A DNA stretch of 64,000 bases from Apus apus (taxonomy: Eukaryota; Chordata; Aves; Apodiformes; Apodidae). Where the stretch lies: contig NC_067312.1 in assembly GCF_020740795.1 (NCBI RefSeq), forward strand, positions 53,649,905 to 53,713,904. The letters run 5' to 3'. Below are positions 23,143 to 37,477 of the stretch, one piece after another. Both the position numbers and the translations under genes were made by a program. The first letter of the stretch is position 1; each line of letters starts with the position of its first letter. The notes under the pieces were generated by a model. That model was given only the letters and a program-made list of their open reading frames with translations. It made no database searches and was not told the DNA's origin.

Positions 23143-25283
23143 TGTGAGAGAGAAACTAGCACTGAATGCTCCCACCATCCCCAGTTCCTCAACAAGCTGA
23201 TCTGAGGCACTAAGACAAACTAATGACCTGAAGAAGTCACTGGCACATAGTATCTTCAAAGTGTCTTAACTGTTTTCAGAACAGACACAGACTTAACACT
23301 AATCTTTGCCAGAGCTTCTAACTCCTCACAAAAAGGGAAGGGAAGAAACGTGCCCAGAGGACCACCACTGCTGCCGGTAACACAGTGCCAGCTAATCATT
23401 CTCTCCAGCCAGCTTCTTCCCAGAGTTTGTTCTCACTGTAATTCATACACAAGTATAAACTAGGCAAGGACAGCTGATACAGCAGAACAAGATGGTTTGT
23501 TTTTGGCCACAGTTGCCCTGTGATGCTGAAAGGACTTCTTTTATTAGACTCTGTCCCCTTAGGTTACGGCCACCACACCACATTCACACCACTCTTAATT
23601 TGTAGGGAATGAGTCAGCTCTGCCTATTCCTTGGGTACCACCAGCAAAAGTGAGACAAGCCATGCTGTTACCTGCATTTGGCAAACTACACAGCCCTGCA
23701 AAGCTCAGCTTTTCACCAGCCACAAGCTGAGCTGTGAGGGTTTATCTCAAAGAACAGACTCTAGAACCCCATCCTCTGTGATCCCCTTGCACCCACCCTT
23801 TGTACATAGTAACTCAAAATTGCAAGAACAAAAACTAAAACCTTTTGGCCATGTTCTGCATAAGATATAAGATCCTGGCACTGGTGAATTAACTGCTACC
23901 ACCTCATCTCCTCTTTTCTTTGCAGATTCCCTGGAGGAAAAAAAGGTGATGTTGGTTCATCCATTTCCCCTTCAAATACCATCTTCAGGGTTATGATGGC
24001 AGAAGAAAAGGTAAAATAAAAATAAAAATATTAGTTTAAAAAAATCTGCACAAAGAACTGTTTTTTTATACTTCCCCACAGACCACCATGGATGAATATG
24101 GCTCCTGAGAATACATCACCAAAACTTCCCTGTAGAGAAGAAAACCCAGGGAGGTCTTTGTACGTGTGACTAACACTCCTGTTAGAAGAGTCCTTTATCA
24201 CCCTCAGTTTTACACATCTTGTCCTGTTCTATCTACTCAGCTAGGCATAGCTTTGATCTGTATTTCTGAGACAGTACTTTCACAAAAGGCCAAAAGGCCA
24301 GGGATACGTGGTGCTAATTCCTGGACATGGACCTGGGGAAATCAGTAGTATATCACATCACCAAACTTACACGTGTGAGCTGGAGGCATGTACTCTGCAG
24401 TCATTAGACAGAGATAAAGGCTGTTCCAGAGCACAAAGCAAGGCAGGGCTGAATTTAGCTGCACTGAATTGCCCTCTAGAAAAGCACAAAGTGCTTACTG
24501 ATAAATTAGGCAGATAATCTCCCTGGATAGTGGAGGATTTACCAAAGATACCCAAAATGATGTGCTGTGCGGGCTCACAGGCAGAAGGAACACAGCGAGA
24601 GCTGATGCGGAGACAGGCTGCTCTGCCGAAGGCTGCTGGGCCACTGGCCAGCAGGATGGGACACACCTCTGCCCAGGCAGCTGAGAGGGCAGAGCCGTTA
24701 GCAGCCCTGGAGGCCCTCTCATCCCCTGGGAGGGCCAGCAGCACACACCTGCCCATCCACGGCCAGTCCCTTTGCATTTTCATTTTCCTGAAGTTCAGCT
24801 CCAGGGTCTGCAATGCGGCACGTGCCATCATGCCTGGCTTGGAAATCAGCCTTACCTGCAGGCAAGCACAGCCCTGCTCCTGCTCAGCGCCTGCTCAGAG
24901 GGGGGCTTCCACTACCAACTGACCCCCACAGGCAGGGAAGTGGAGCAATTCATCTGCTTGGCTAAAAATAGGAGGAGAGATTTCCCTTCCTCCCTTTGGC
25001 CTGTTCAATGAAAGCTCTTCACGCTAATTCAAGTCACTTTAACAGCTGTCTGCCTCCTTCCTTCCCCAGCCTTTCCCAGCTCCTCTGGCATGCCATTCTC
25101 TGCCACTACATTTCATACTCAACCTCCCCATCTCTTTTCTGCCATGCCACTTCAACCTTTGCTGTCTTCCCTTGCTTCTGCAGCTGCATCCTACCTCTGC
25201 AAGTTTCCTTTTCTCATCAGGATTCATACTGGCATGCTCAGGGCACCACAGAGGTGGGTAGAGGGTGTACGAAAGCATCATTT
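23143..25283. other. Intergenic, no gene seen
   Basis: Unique sequence. About 24,560-24,930 is moderately GC-rich and gives overlapping frames of up to 154 codons on both strands, which is typical of composition rather than coding. A MEF2-type CTAAAAATAG occurs at 24,962-24,971. Confidence 0.5.
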
Positions 25284-26051
25284 TCATAGAATCATTGAAT
25301 GGTTTGGGTTGGAAGGGACCTTAAAGATCACTTAGTTCCAATGCCCCTGCATGGGCAGGAACATCTTCCACTAGACTGGGTTGCTCAAAGCTCAATCCAG
25401 CCTGGACTTGAACACTTCCAGGGAGGAGGCATCCTCAGCTTCCCTGGACAACCGGTTCCAGTGTCTCACCACCCTCCTACTAAAGATCTTAATGTTTAAC
25501 CTGAATTTCCCCTCTTCAAGTTTTAAGCCGTTACCCTATAATTCCACACCCTTGTCAAAAGCCCCTCTCTGGCTTTCCTGCAGGCCCCATTTAGATGTTG
25601 GAAGGCCACTATAAGGTATCTCCAGAGCCTTCTCTTCTCCAGACTGAAAAATCCCAACCCTTTCAGCCTATCTTCATAGCAGAGGTGCTCCAGCCCTCAG
25701 ATCATCTTCATGGCCCCTCTCTGGACTCACTCCAGGAGCTCCATGTCCTTCTTGTGTTGGGGGCTCCAGAACTGGAGGCAGTACTCCAGGTGAGGTGTCA
25801 TGAGGGTGAAATAGAGGAGGAGACTCACCCCCTTTGACCTGCTGGCCATGCTTCCTTTGATGCAGCCCAGGATACAGTTGGCTTTCTGGGCTGCGAGCAC
25901 ACGTTGCTGGCTCATGCTGAGCTTCTCATTCACCATTAGCACCAAGTCCTTCTCCTCAAGGCTGTTATCAATCCATTCTCCTCCTAGCCTGTGTTTATAC
26001 ATGGGATTGCCCCAAACCAGGTGCAGAACCTTGCATTTGGCCTTTGTTGAG
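25284..26051 (-). mobile_element. CR1 LINE, ORF2 C-terminus and 3' UTR
   Basis: Starts TCATAGAATCATTGAATGG; about 770 bp. The distal part (25,727-26,002) keeps a 91-codon antisense frame encoding the ORF2 C-terminal end (motifs [17 protein letters not shown] and [12 protein letters not shown]). The 5' end is lost. Confidence 0.93.
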
Positions 26052-26983
26052 CTTCAGGAACCTAGTCCTGGTGTAAGCATCTGGGCTGGTGGTTCCCAGC
26101 CTCTGCAAAGTGACAGAACAAATGAAGCACCATCAATCATGAGCCCAGTCACAGCAACTGTCTCCCTGTGGCCAGCAGACATTGGTCTAACATGCTTCCT
26201 GAGCAGTGATTTGGAAGGCTGAGGGTGATGGACTGAGGTGTGTGACAGGCAGGACCAAATTCACACTCAGTTTACTGCACATGAACTAATTTTGTTTAAA
26301 TTTGTGGATTTACTCCACATTAAAATTAATCCAAATGAGATCAGAATCTGGTCCTGTTTTTGTCCCATGTGCTATAACATCATCCTCCAAAATCTTTAAT
26401 TGCATTTGTAAACACAGCATCTGTGATACTACAAAACTCCAGTGGTGTATCCAGCTAAAATCCTTTGATGGGAATCAGCTGCCCCATGGAAAGACATGAA
26501 ACTTTCAGGTATTGGGCTATTACCAAGCTTTTAAGTTGCTCCTTCCCAGCCTCCATTGAGGCTGGAGGTTGATCTATGCCTGAAAGCACACATACAGCAC
26601 TTAATGTACTGATTACTTTCTTGTAACTCCTTTCCATAATTTAAGGTGAATATCCATTTTGGTCCTGTTAGCAAAAGTGTGGGCTAAATGCTAGCTAATA
26701 TTTGGGAATGCAGTCATCAGCTCCGTACATGCCCTGCTCTTCAGCTTTATGCCACAGGGTCACAAAGGAGTCATCGTGTCATTTCACTGTTATTCTTAAC
26801 ATTAAAATTTGTAAGTAGAGAGATACCTTTGAGAGCCATTTGTATTCTGGTCCCAAAGCTGCCACATCATGCTTATGTAAGAAGTGGAGTGCTGACCACT
26901 TTTATGGAAATTAATCCACTCTTCTAATGTTTTTTGAAACACAATACTGTCAGAACCATGTTAGAACAATAGATTTGATAAAC

Positions 26984-27010
26984 AGATAGATAGATAGATG
27001 ATAGATAGAT

Positions 27011-27054
<44 letters not shown>
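26984..27054 (+). repeat. (GATA)n microsatellite
   Basis: About 71 bp of GATA units with two GATGATA interruptions near the left end; the right half is perfect. Confidence 0.97.
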
Positions 27055-27055
<1 letters not shown>

Positions 27056-28615
27056 AAAGGACAGGCTTATTATAGTAACATTGGCCTGATGGAATTATTC
27101 TACTGAAAATATGAATCACTGGTCTTTATTCTAGATGAACATACCAGAATCTGTCCCACTTTTCCCCTAAAAATGCAGGAAAAGGCAGAATTTACACTAG
27201 CTGAAGCAAAGCATCCCTGGAGTAGGAGATGCATAATTTCATTGCAAGCATATTCCCCAAAGGGAAAAAATAACCTACAACTTCTCATTAGGTAATTCCA
27301 GATACTGTCATGAGGCCTGTGTTATCTACCCAGTGACTAAATGGCATTCATCCTTCCCTGAGCTGTGAGGGTACAGCTGCATCTTAGAGTGATGTGTTAG
27401 GGCACTGAGAGCCTTTGACAGACATCTTTTTATTGTTGTTTAAGCTGACACGATGAATTGTTGCTGGTACCTGAACTCTCCCTCACGCACAGCCTAATGG
27501 CCACACAAAGGCTGGTGCCTGGACTCATGTTAAACTCACATAACTGCAACTGTCTTCTACTGATTTTGGAAGTAAGGGGGCTTTCTGAATGAGAGAGGAG
27601 CTATTGCTGGCTTGCTTTTGGTCCTTGTGAGAATGAAGGAAAAAGAAAATAGTAACTAAAAATGTGGTATTCAAATGCTTCATGTTGTTGCAGAAAAAGT
27701 GCAGTGCTGGCAGCCACAAATGCCAGTGTGGCACTCACAGAGACAGTGGTAGTCACAGTCCTACTCCAGGCCCTGTTTTGTCTGTATTTCTCCAGTACCT
27801 TGCCTTGGTTGCATCAGGTGAGATAGCCTGGGCAGTGCAGGAAACTGGCCTAACAGAAGGAAGAAGAGGGGAAAACAAACAAACAAACAACAAAAAAGGA
27901 AGAAATAATATCCTTTTCTAACTGGAAAATCAGTAAAATCCAACAAAGTCTTCTCCTGAACAATTAAAGTTTTAGGAAGCAACCAGTACCAGGTGTCCTG
28001 AGAGAGGAGTCTCTTCAGCTAGAAAATAACTGCATTAGAAAGTAAAAGAGATAATAAGGAAAATACTGACAACTCCAACCGGGACACAGGAGACTTTGTG
28101 GTAACAGGACAAGTGGGTTTTCTTTCCACTTCAGTCATGTTTTGGCAGCAGCTCTGCAGTTACAAGCTGGCTGTCTCCTGCCACCTCACAGACTGCACAA
28201 CCTGCAAAACTTCAGGTATTTGGCAGGAAAAAGCAGAATTCTGCTTTGGGAATGCTGTCAAACATCACTCCCAAGATCTTAGTTTAACAACTGGGTAAAA
28301 TATTAAGTAAATGACGGGTAGGTAATTAACCTGAGGCTTTTTTTAATTTATTTTTTTAGAACAACAAATGTATTGAGAATTTGCAATATGACACTTATTG
28401 TGAAAAAAAGGCATTTTTCCAACACCCCTATAAACTCTGGGATCTTGCCAAGACATTGTTCTTTTGATAGTTTTAAATTCAGGAATAACACAGGCATGGC
28501 TTTTGCTCTAACAGTTTTTAGCTCTTATGCTGTATATCAAAATCTGAAATGCCTCATAAATCTCTTTTCCTGTCCTCTTCCATTCCTAAATGTCCATTTG
28601 ACAAGGAAGGGAGGG

Positions 28616-28639
28616 AAAAAAAAAAAAAAAAAAAAAAAA
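28616..28639 (+). repeat. Poly-A tract
   Basis: Twenty-four A bases. The upstream sequence is not a recognisable processed pseudogene. Confidence 0.9.
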
Positions 28640-30382
28640 GCCTACTATGATTTTTGCATCTCTATCACAATATTTTGGACATCACTTTAGATGGAAAATT
28701 TATAAAAAATTGTTGCTACCACTAAACTTATGTCCCTTGATAATAATCTAAGCTGTTAAATGAGTTTTTTCCTTACATGAAAGAGACTGGAGCATTTAAA
28801 TTAGCCTGAAAGTATTAGATTGCAATAATTTCCTCTAATTAACCATTGCAATTTCTTCCTAAATTACTTTCCTCAGAAAGTCAACGATATTTCCCTTCTT
28901 AATTCTGCTACTACTGTGTGTAAAATAAGTCTACACTCAGTTTTGCATTGCATTTTCTGCTACAGTGAATGTGATAAAGAACCTGATTTACAGAGCAGAA
29001 TGCACAGTACTTTCAGGCTGCAGGGAGAGGTCGTCCAACCCAGTGGATTCAGGGAGTAATTAAAATTTCTGTCTCACCTCCAGCTGACAACGAACTAGGC
29101 ACATTTTACAAGCTCATTTCCCAGTGGTCAGCAAAGAGAGCCTCAACTGGAAGTAACATGAAGATGCTTGAGGTGTGTTCTTGTGGCGATTAAGAGCTGG
29201 GAAAGCGTGTGGTAAATGGTTGCAGTCAGGGAGGTCACCTGCTGTCTAGTGCTGCAGTGGTGGCCATAGTGACAGAGGGACCAGAGGTAGATGGTGGGGC
29301 CAGGGAAATAATGGGTCCCTTGTGCAAGGACCTGTTGGACCTTCAGCCAAGGAGGGACAGCTGGGGTGGGTGAGGACAGTCATGGAGCAACACTCAGGAA
29401 ACCACGAATCTCATGTCACAGAATGAGAGCCACCATCCAGCTTTGCAGCAGCCTGCCCCCAAAACAGGAAAAAGTCCTTTTCTTCTCATGACTTAGCTGT
29501 CAGAGGTGTTGAGATCAGGTTTTAAGGTGAATTGCCAAACTGCCACCAAATATTATTTCCCATGTTATGCTTATCCAGTAGAGCATTTGTCATTTGTCAT
29601 CATCAGAGACTGAATACTGGAGCTGGTCAATCTCTGGTCCCATCAAGCTTCCTCCACTTATGTTTATAGGCTTCACCTGCAAAAGGAGAATCTTAGCTTC
29701 AGGGGGAAGACAATCTCCCTCGTCTTGCCAAGTAGAGGTTTCCAACAGTTTGTTAACCATGAAAGCACTTGAATTACTCACTCTCATGCACATTCCCCTC
29801 AGAGAGGGTTGCCATTTTTCTCTACATGGAGAGTTTTACAGGATGAGAATCATGCACATGCATGTCCAGCTCACTGCACAGCACCAATCCCACCACAGAG
29901 AAGCCTGTGCAATGAACCTCTCTGCTTCACCTACCAAAAGTTCAACACATCCATTCCAGTGTTCAGCAAATAAGTCATCTGCACAGGACACACATCTGCA
30001 ATACATGGACTCTAAACTTCCATACAACAACTCTGACCAGGCATTGAACATCTGGAATTACAGGCAAACATCCAAAGATGGCAGATTTCACCCAAACATG
30101 ATTTCCAGTGAAGGCGACATAGCTGGAAGAGCTGAAAGCAAAACAGTTTTATGAGCCCTGAGCCAGCCCATCCTGTCAGAACTGAAATCTCCTACTCACT
30201 CATTATAAAATCAATTTTCCTTACAACAGAAAAAAAAAATATGTATTTTTGGCTTTTATTACAGAAACTCATACAGAGGAGAAAAGAAGAGTGATCCCAC
30301 CTCTCTTTCCCTTCACCCTTCCCTGCTCAAGTATAAGCTTTCTGCTTTTCTAGCTTTCACCACTGGTCTATCCTCCCATGTC

Positions 30383-30855
30383 TCATAGAATCACAGACCA
30401 GTACGGGCTGGAAGGAAACTCTGGGAGATCATCTATCCAACCCCCGTGCTAGAGCAGGATCCCCTAGAGCAGGTTACACAGGAGCACGTCCAGGTGGGTT
30501 TTGAATGTCTTAAGGGATGGAGACTCCACAACATCCCTGGGCAGTCTGTTCCACTGTTCTGTTACCTTCAGAGTAATGAATTATTTTCTCATATTCAGGT
30601 TAAATCTCCTGAGGACCAGTTTGTGACCATTACCCCTTGTTCTGTCTCTGGACACCACTGAGAAGAGTCTGACCCCATCCTCCTGACACCCACCCTTTAG
30701 ATATTTATAAATATTGCTGAGATCCCCACCCTCAGGCTCCTTTACTCTGAACTGAACAGACCCAGCTCTCTTAGCCTTTCTTCATAGGGCACATGCTCCA
30801 GTTCCCTAATCATCTTAGTGGCCCTGTGCTGGACTTTGTGCAGTAGTTCTTGAAA
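30383..30855 (-). mobile_element. CR1 LINE 3' fragment, distinct subfamily
   Basis: Starts TCATAGAATCACAGACCAG and has the ordered motifs CTAGAGCAGGTTACACAGGA, TTGAATGTCTTAAGGGATGG and CCACAACATCCCTGGGCAG. These differ from the other copies and mark another CR1 subfamily. Confidence 0.9.
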
Positions 30856-33214
30856 CCCCATCTTGTTCCCCCTTCAAAGCCAATGGAGTCACTATATTTT
30901 TTCCTGTTGATCCAAGCCCTGAGCACACATGGAATCCCCCCGAGAGTTTGTCAGGAGAGGACTTGCCTTCATCCTGTCCAAAGCCATTTAGATTGCGAAC
31001 TCAGGAGAGGCCTCTGGAGTCAAAAGAAGGAAGCTGCAAGTGTCCCCGAGGCTCCCTATGTACCAGCGCTTGCTGCCTCCTCCCTGCCTGCTGTGGAAGT
31101 ACAGACACGAGCAGGTCCGTGGGGAAAGCAGGCTGCCGCCACGGGGAACCCCAGGAGTAAAGCAAAGGGAAGGAAATCACTGATGCTGCAGCCAGAATCC
31201 CCACAGCCTGAAACCCAAGAGAAATCTGGAAAACAGAGAACGTATTTTCCTCCAAAAGACAAAGTTGGCACACACAGCTGTGGGGCCACTGGAGGTGCAC
31301 CCGCAGAGGGGACATTGCTCAGGTCTGCAGATTCCAGTCTGAAATGTATATGATAGAGGGGGAGTCAGCCTTAGACTTCTGGTTTGAATAGCATTATAGT
31401 TTTGGATAATAAATAGTCCCTTCTTATTATCTCAGTGGAATGCATTACAAAGAGAAGAAAACTGGGTATAAAAGCAACTTATATCATCATGCATGCAGTA
31501 CTCTCCTCACCTCCCTCCAAGGGAGAGAAGGTTGAATCCAACTGATTTTCAAAACTTTTCCCTTGAAAGCAGAAAATGTCCTCTTTGGAGGACAGTACAT
31601 ATTTCACCAAGAAGAGCAGAAAAGCCTCTCCTAGGGAGAAGTGGTTTGCTCAGAACAAATAATGTGTGTTACTGAGTAGTGGAGCAGAGCAGCTCACAGA
31701 AATACTGTTTTTCCTCTTCATTCAAGAAAACATACAGCCTCTCAGAGACAGTATCAGCTAATTCTGTAGCTAGGAAGAAAAGCTGTATAGCTGTCTGAGC
31801 ACTAGAGTTAATCCTTGGGATAATAATGAGAATTTGGCCATTAAGCCTGCAAAGAAAATCCTTCTGAGCTTTTGTGCCAGGTCTTACAAAACACACATAT
31901 AACCAGAAGAAGCATTAGCAGTGACACAGTACTTCAATACAGTAGTAGGCAAAGCCAAGCCCAAGCCCAGGCCCTACCTGTTTCAGTCCCAGACTCTGAT
32001 CCCAGACTGCTGCAATAATTTAATGCAATCTAACACCCTCTTGGAGGAAATCTGTGTACTGCTGACAGGATAATTTTTCCGTTATCCTCTCCAGACAGAC
32101 AGACACCCTTGAGTGCCTTTTGCCCAGTGCTGCTCCCTGTGATCATCCCACAGACCTGCACCCCAAAAGGTTATCCTGTTTCAAGGGCACACAGACAGTG
32201 CATGGGATCTGGAGGACATGAGAGTCATCTGCCTTGAAAAGTTGATGTGCTAGTCCCAAGCAGGAAAGACCCAAATTCATGCACCTCAGTTATCTTGAGG
32301 TGCTGGTGTTTTTTCTGCAGATCTCCCAGTGTGGTGGCAACACAGACAGTGAAAATGTACATGCTATCAAAGCTAGGCTTTGACTTCATGCTGGAAATCA
32401 TACGTGCCTTGTGCAAGCTTCTTGCATCCTTGGCCTTCCTTGCCTAGCCTAAGAAGACCTGCTTGGCCTCTCCCTCTCTGAAGTAGTGAGGAGAGAGGGG
32501 ACCTGTCATCAGGTTTTGGCCCCTTCCCCTCCTTTCCTCTCTCTCTCCCTTGCTGAACTACTCCAAGAAGAGACCATTACACTTGGATCAGCCAGGTTTT
32601 GGGACTGAGGGGGAGCAACAAAAGGTTACACTGAGATAACGGAGGGAAGAGATCTGCAGTTAGTCCTTTCCCTAGTATCCAAGAGGCTGGGCACCCTGTG
32701 GGCTGCTCTGCAGAGAGGCAGCTCCTCCACCTCGGCCCCCTGGCTGAGCAATTCATGCCAGGGCAGTGCTTCCTGTAGTGCCAGATCCACAGAGGATGCC
32801 AGTGGGCCAGCCCCCAAAAGCAGTGAGGCAAGACTTGAGTGGAGCCAGCAGGGGAATGGTGTTGCTGTTGCCTTCTCCTGTGATTTCTCTGCTTTGGAGG
32901 ATGCAACACTTGCAAGTCGTTGTGGGGAAGAAGTCTGAGCCCCAGTGGGGTCATCCACAGAGATGCATGGCTCTGGGGGTTGAAGCAAGCCCACCCCACC
33001 AGAATTCCCCCTCCCCCTTCTAGCTGGTGGGAGTGCTGAGGTTGAAGGCAACCTCAGGAGCAAGACTGAGGCCTCACCTCAGCCCTCAATTAACCCAGCT
33101 GGCAAAAGCTACCCTTCGATTCTGCTTTGAATTTGTTTTGTTTCAACCTGCAGCAGCTGGGTCTTGTTATCCACTTGTCTGTCTGACTGAAGAGCCCTCT
33201 GTCATCACATCCCT
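30856..33214. other. Intergenic, no gene seen
   Basis: Moderately GC-rich patches near 31,000-31,320 and 32,650-33,060 hold open frames of up to 167 codons without recognisable domains or start contexts. Confidence 0.5.
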
Positions 33215-33445
33215 GTTGTAGACAGGTACTTGCAGATGTGGATCAAGTCAGCCCTTGGCCTCCTGGGTGATAAAGTCAAATAAATGGAATGCTCAGTTCT
33301 TTCATTGTGAAAGCAAGTTTTCTGGTCTCCTAATTGTTCTCATTGCTCTTAGAGTCTCCTCCGACTTAGCAGTCTGTTTCTAAGCTGCAGGCTCAAGACT
33401 GGACACGGCATTTCTGCTGCAGCCAGGTGGGTAGCAGGCACACAG
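33215..33445 (-). mobile_element. Ancient CR1-like LINE fragment
   Basis: Diverged traces in order: CAGTTCTTTCATTGTGAAAG, TTCTGGTCTCCTAATTGTTC, TTGCTCTTAGAGTCTCC, then GACTGGACACGGCATTTC. This is the antisense layout of the ORF2 end of old CR1/L3-type elements. No tail is preserved. Confidence 0.5.
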
Positions 33446-36400
33446 GTTATATGGTTGCTATGCTCTGATGGTGCTGTTTGCTTCCCAGCCTGGCTCTGGG
33501 ACATTCCTCCATGCCATGTGAATGTCCAGGATAAACTCTGTCACACTGAATATGAACTGCATTCTTCACTGCCAGTTGAAAGACCTTTGTTTGTCCAAAT
33601 GGTTTGTCTGCACCCATCTCAAATAGGTTCCAGGTTATTTCATAAAGAAATTACCTATCAAAGTAGTTATTTCCTTTCTTATTTGTGTTTACAACAGCCT
33701 TTGTGTTGTAACTTCTTTTATGCCCCCTAATGCTTTTATCCAATCAAGAAGTGTGCACCCCAGTTATCTGGCTCATTACAGGAGGACAGCAGGATTCCCT
33801 CTCTTCCTAAAAATGAGGGCAAATTTATCCAGCAGTGGGTGATCGGTTGGCACACACCCCAGGCCATGTCAGCAAGATTTGTCCCATTAGCTGCCAGCCT
33901 GAGATGGGACCCCAGGGAGGAAGTCATCAGCAAGCCCATGTCATGTTTGATTGAAACATGTCAAACTGGCCAGAAGAACCTTCTGGAGGGAACAGGCTCT
34001 CCAGAGCACTGTGGGACTTCAGTCCCCAGGTGTGCACCTTGTTTAGCAAAAGTGGAAAGCAAAGAATATGGCCGTGGCCTCATCACTGTGACAATAACAG
34101 AAGTGCTGCAATGCAGGTGGGATCCATGCTTCTGTCCCCTTGTCATGTGTGCTGTACCATGCTACAGCCATTCACTGAGCAGTGACACAGCCCAGCAATT
34201 TAAAAACATGTGACTACTGGTGTCCACACAAGGACACAGCATCCCCCGTCTCTGACCTCATTTTATGATACTGCATAATGGCCAGCATACATTCCTGCTG
34301 TCAGCAAGTTTAGAACCTAGGGCAATGAGGATTTGACCGAGGTACCATACTGTTGGTCTCCAAAGCTGTGCCACTGCTTTGCCCAGCATCCATCCACAGC
34401 AATGCCACAGTCGCTGCTGCAAAGTTCAAGGTGGCTACTTGCAGAGTGTGAGGAGGAGAAGGTGAATTATAATTCCCTCTCTGTGTCCAGGTTTTGGAAC
34501 AAACCTTGAAGGTATTTCCAGCTGTTTGTGAGTTGAATGTGGGAAAGAGTCTGTCCTAGCTCTGCCTCATACTGAGGACCTTGCCCATATTCACATCCTG
34601 CCAAAAGAAATAGGAGGGGGCCTCCATGTCAGTGAAGCTGTACTTGGAAATCTGGCCTGAGCCACTTGAGCTGTCATCAGGAACTGTTAAAAACAAAACA
34701 AAACAAAACAAACACTGCAAGATTGCAACCAGGGCTGAAGAGCTTCCACTACATGGATGTAGACCCCAGATGGCTTGCCCTGAAGGGTTTGAATACGGTT
34801 ACTGTCTCACTTCCTCGTTATGTGTTTTCTCCAGCCTACCTTTTGGAGCAGTTACTGCAAATGTGAAGATTTTGCTTAGCAAAAATGTGACCCCAAAAAG
34901 TTCTGAGGCACTGGGGCTGGGAGGGCACTGGGAAACATTTTTTAGATAAACACTTGCTTAGTGACTTTTAATTTATAAGATATTTTGATTAAAAGTTCCA
35001 CAGGGGTGTATTTAAACACCCTCTCAAGGCCCATTTAACATGGTCCAGGTGAGGCATGAGCACAACAGGTTTCAATTTTATTTGAATTATTTTTTTGCCT
35101 TTCCAGCAGGTGCCAACAACCAGTGCTTTTGTTTCTTAACAAATGCCTGCTGTATGAACTTTTCAAACTAGACAAGTATTTCAACACCCACCAGAAGCTG
35201 TTTGGTTCCACTGTTACTCAAGACACTGAAAAACCTGGCATTTCCTTTGATAAACAAGACCAGGGATGTGCTCACATATATAGAGGAAGGCCTATTCTGG
35301 ATGATGAAAGCAGAGCTGCAGGAATGGCCCTGGGACTTGGCAAGGAAAATGGGTGCTAATTTTGTGATCCCTACAGGCTTCCCCTATCCAGAAGTTTGCA
35401 AGAATATGCTCGCAAACTGCAGCTGCTCTAGCCTGGAACAGAACTACCCCCTGCCTACTTCCCAACACCGCTTCACCCTGCTGTACCATGCTGGTCTGAG
35501 GTGTGGGTCCCTCTTCCTCCCACCATCCTCTCCACACCCTGCTGCGAGGCAGGAAGAGTCACCAGCTGCTTCAGCTGCCAGCCCCACCGCAGCATCACCC
35601 TTCTGCTTCCCACAGGATCATGCAATTGCCACCTCCTCCCTCATGACTGCAGGCTGACAAAACATCTCAAAGCCTGAAGGTGTTACTGAAGTCACTACCT
35701 GGAGTTCCCATCCCAGATTGGCTGGGGATCCTGAAAATCCCTTGAGTTTCCAGAGAGAGTCGAATATTAATGCTCCTGAAATCACAAGGGTAGCAAGTGG
35801 CAGCTGGGGGGGCAAAGCCACACCTGGCAGAAGCTCAGGGCTGCCCACACCAGTCCAGCATCACATGGCTTTCTCTGGCACATGCCTTTCCAACCAAAAT
35901 GAAGATGCGGGCAAAAGGTTGTTCTCTCTGCTGTGGCAGCAGTGGCTACTTTCCCATTGAAAAGAAAATTTCTTCCTATGTACAAATAAAAAAGGATACA
36001 ATAAAACCAGCTGTATAATAACAAATAACTACTTTATTTTCTTTAAACTGGCTGAAATTAGTAGCTCTGTGTGGAGTTCTTAGATCACAGAAACTGTCTC
36101 TTAGAGTGAATAGCTTTTAAATCAATTATATATATATATATGGGTATTAAAAATGCTATAGCAATGGGCTGAGAGCGTGCACACAAAACACTTAATCCTA
36201 ACTCAGAACACACTCGTGCTGCCAGCTCTATTTCCTGCTCTGTGTCTTTCAACTGCAGAAGTCACATTATGATCACTTCCAACTCAAGGTATCGTAATTT
36301 GGAAATAATCACTTCAAAATATGTTAACGCTTTAAGCATCCCACACAGAACTGATTGCTCTGAGATCTCCATTATTCTTTCTAGCATAGAGAATGCACAC

Positions 36401-37477
36401 TTCATATTTCCTAGTAGGTACTAAGAAGCTTAAGGCAGAAAAGGCTTCTAAAATAACTCATGTTATTTTAAGAGGATCAAATTTAAACAAGTGCCAGCTA
36501 AAATATTTCTGGATTTAAAAGTTTTCCATAGTAATTTGCAACTGCAAAATCTGTTACCAGGACAGTTCTAGCTGCCATCTCTTCTTGTCACAGATCTATA
36601 CTTCTGTCCAGTTAAAAAGTCCTGGTTTGAAAATAGGAAAGTGTGAATTGAGGGTTAATTTTTATCTGAACCACAGCTTATAGGGAAAGTCAAAGTATTG
36701 GTCTATCTAGGAGTTAGTAGAAGGTTTGCTCCAGCAGATGCTGGGAGAAATTGAGCTATAGCTTCTGACCACAGGATTGCTGGTCAGACTCCTGACAGTG
36801 CAAGCTGAGGCCTATCAAGGTCAAACAGCTTTTGCCATGCATCTCACAGTCCTTGGGCCAGGTTGCAGCATCCCAGAGAAGTGCATTTGTAAGACCAAGA
36901 CCAGAAGACACAATGCACCAAAGATCGGTACTTCTGGGGCAGAGAATGAACTCTGCAAGTGGAAGCAGCAGATTGACTTACCTGTGTCAAGAATCAAACA
37001 GGGAATAACGACTGCTTTAGAGTCAAAGAAGTGTCTGTCAGGCAGTAACAGTCCCTTCCTGGAGAGGTCAAGGCTGTACTGCAGTGCAACATTCTCTGCC
37101 ATAAAGCAGAGCCCATAACACTGGAAGATTCAATAGCCTACACCTTGATGATAGAAACTCAGAGAGATCAATCCCACAGGGGGTGAGGGAGGCAAGACAG
37201 AACAGCAGAGCACTGAATTTCAAGCTTGCACCCACATGCATCCCTTTTTCCTCCAGCTCAGCTGGACAGAGAGGGCATAAGCACTATCATGAATGTTCAT
37301 ACATTGCTGCTTTAAGGAGCAGCTAATTCCCAAAGTCCACAAACTCAACAGAAAGCTGCCTGAGGAAAGACATTTGACAGCCTGCAAATCCCAAATTAAC
37401 TCATTCTGATCACTGCTGCCAAATTATTTCAAGTGGATTAATATCTGCAGACAGCAGACAACAAAATGCTGTGTGGT
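33446..37477. other. Intergenic, no gene seen
   Basis: Unique sequence, no recognised repeat other than short simple tracts near 34,690 (AAAAC units) and 36,125. Confidence 0.5.
36125..36141 (+). repeat. (AT)n short tract
   Basis: About eight TA dinucleotides in AT-rich DNA. Confidence 0.85.

Larger units (their letters stand above)
26052..30382. other. Intergenic, no gene seen
   Basis: Unique AT-rich sequence with the GATA microsatellite and a poly-A tract. An open frame at 29,594-30,154 is discussed among the rejected items. Confidence 0.55.

Noticed and set aside
24367-24922. Overlapping open frames of 154 and 130 codons on both strands as a candidate gene
   Set aside because: Both strands are open at the same place, no domain is recognisable, and no exon structure is evident.
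29594-30154. Plus-strand open frame of 186 codons (164 from its first ATG at 29,660) in intergenic DNA
   Set aside because: Weak start context, no recognisable domain, no adjacent splice or promoter structure, and composition like the surrounding noncoding sequence.
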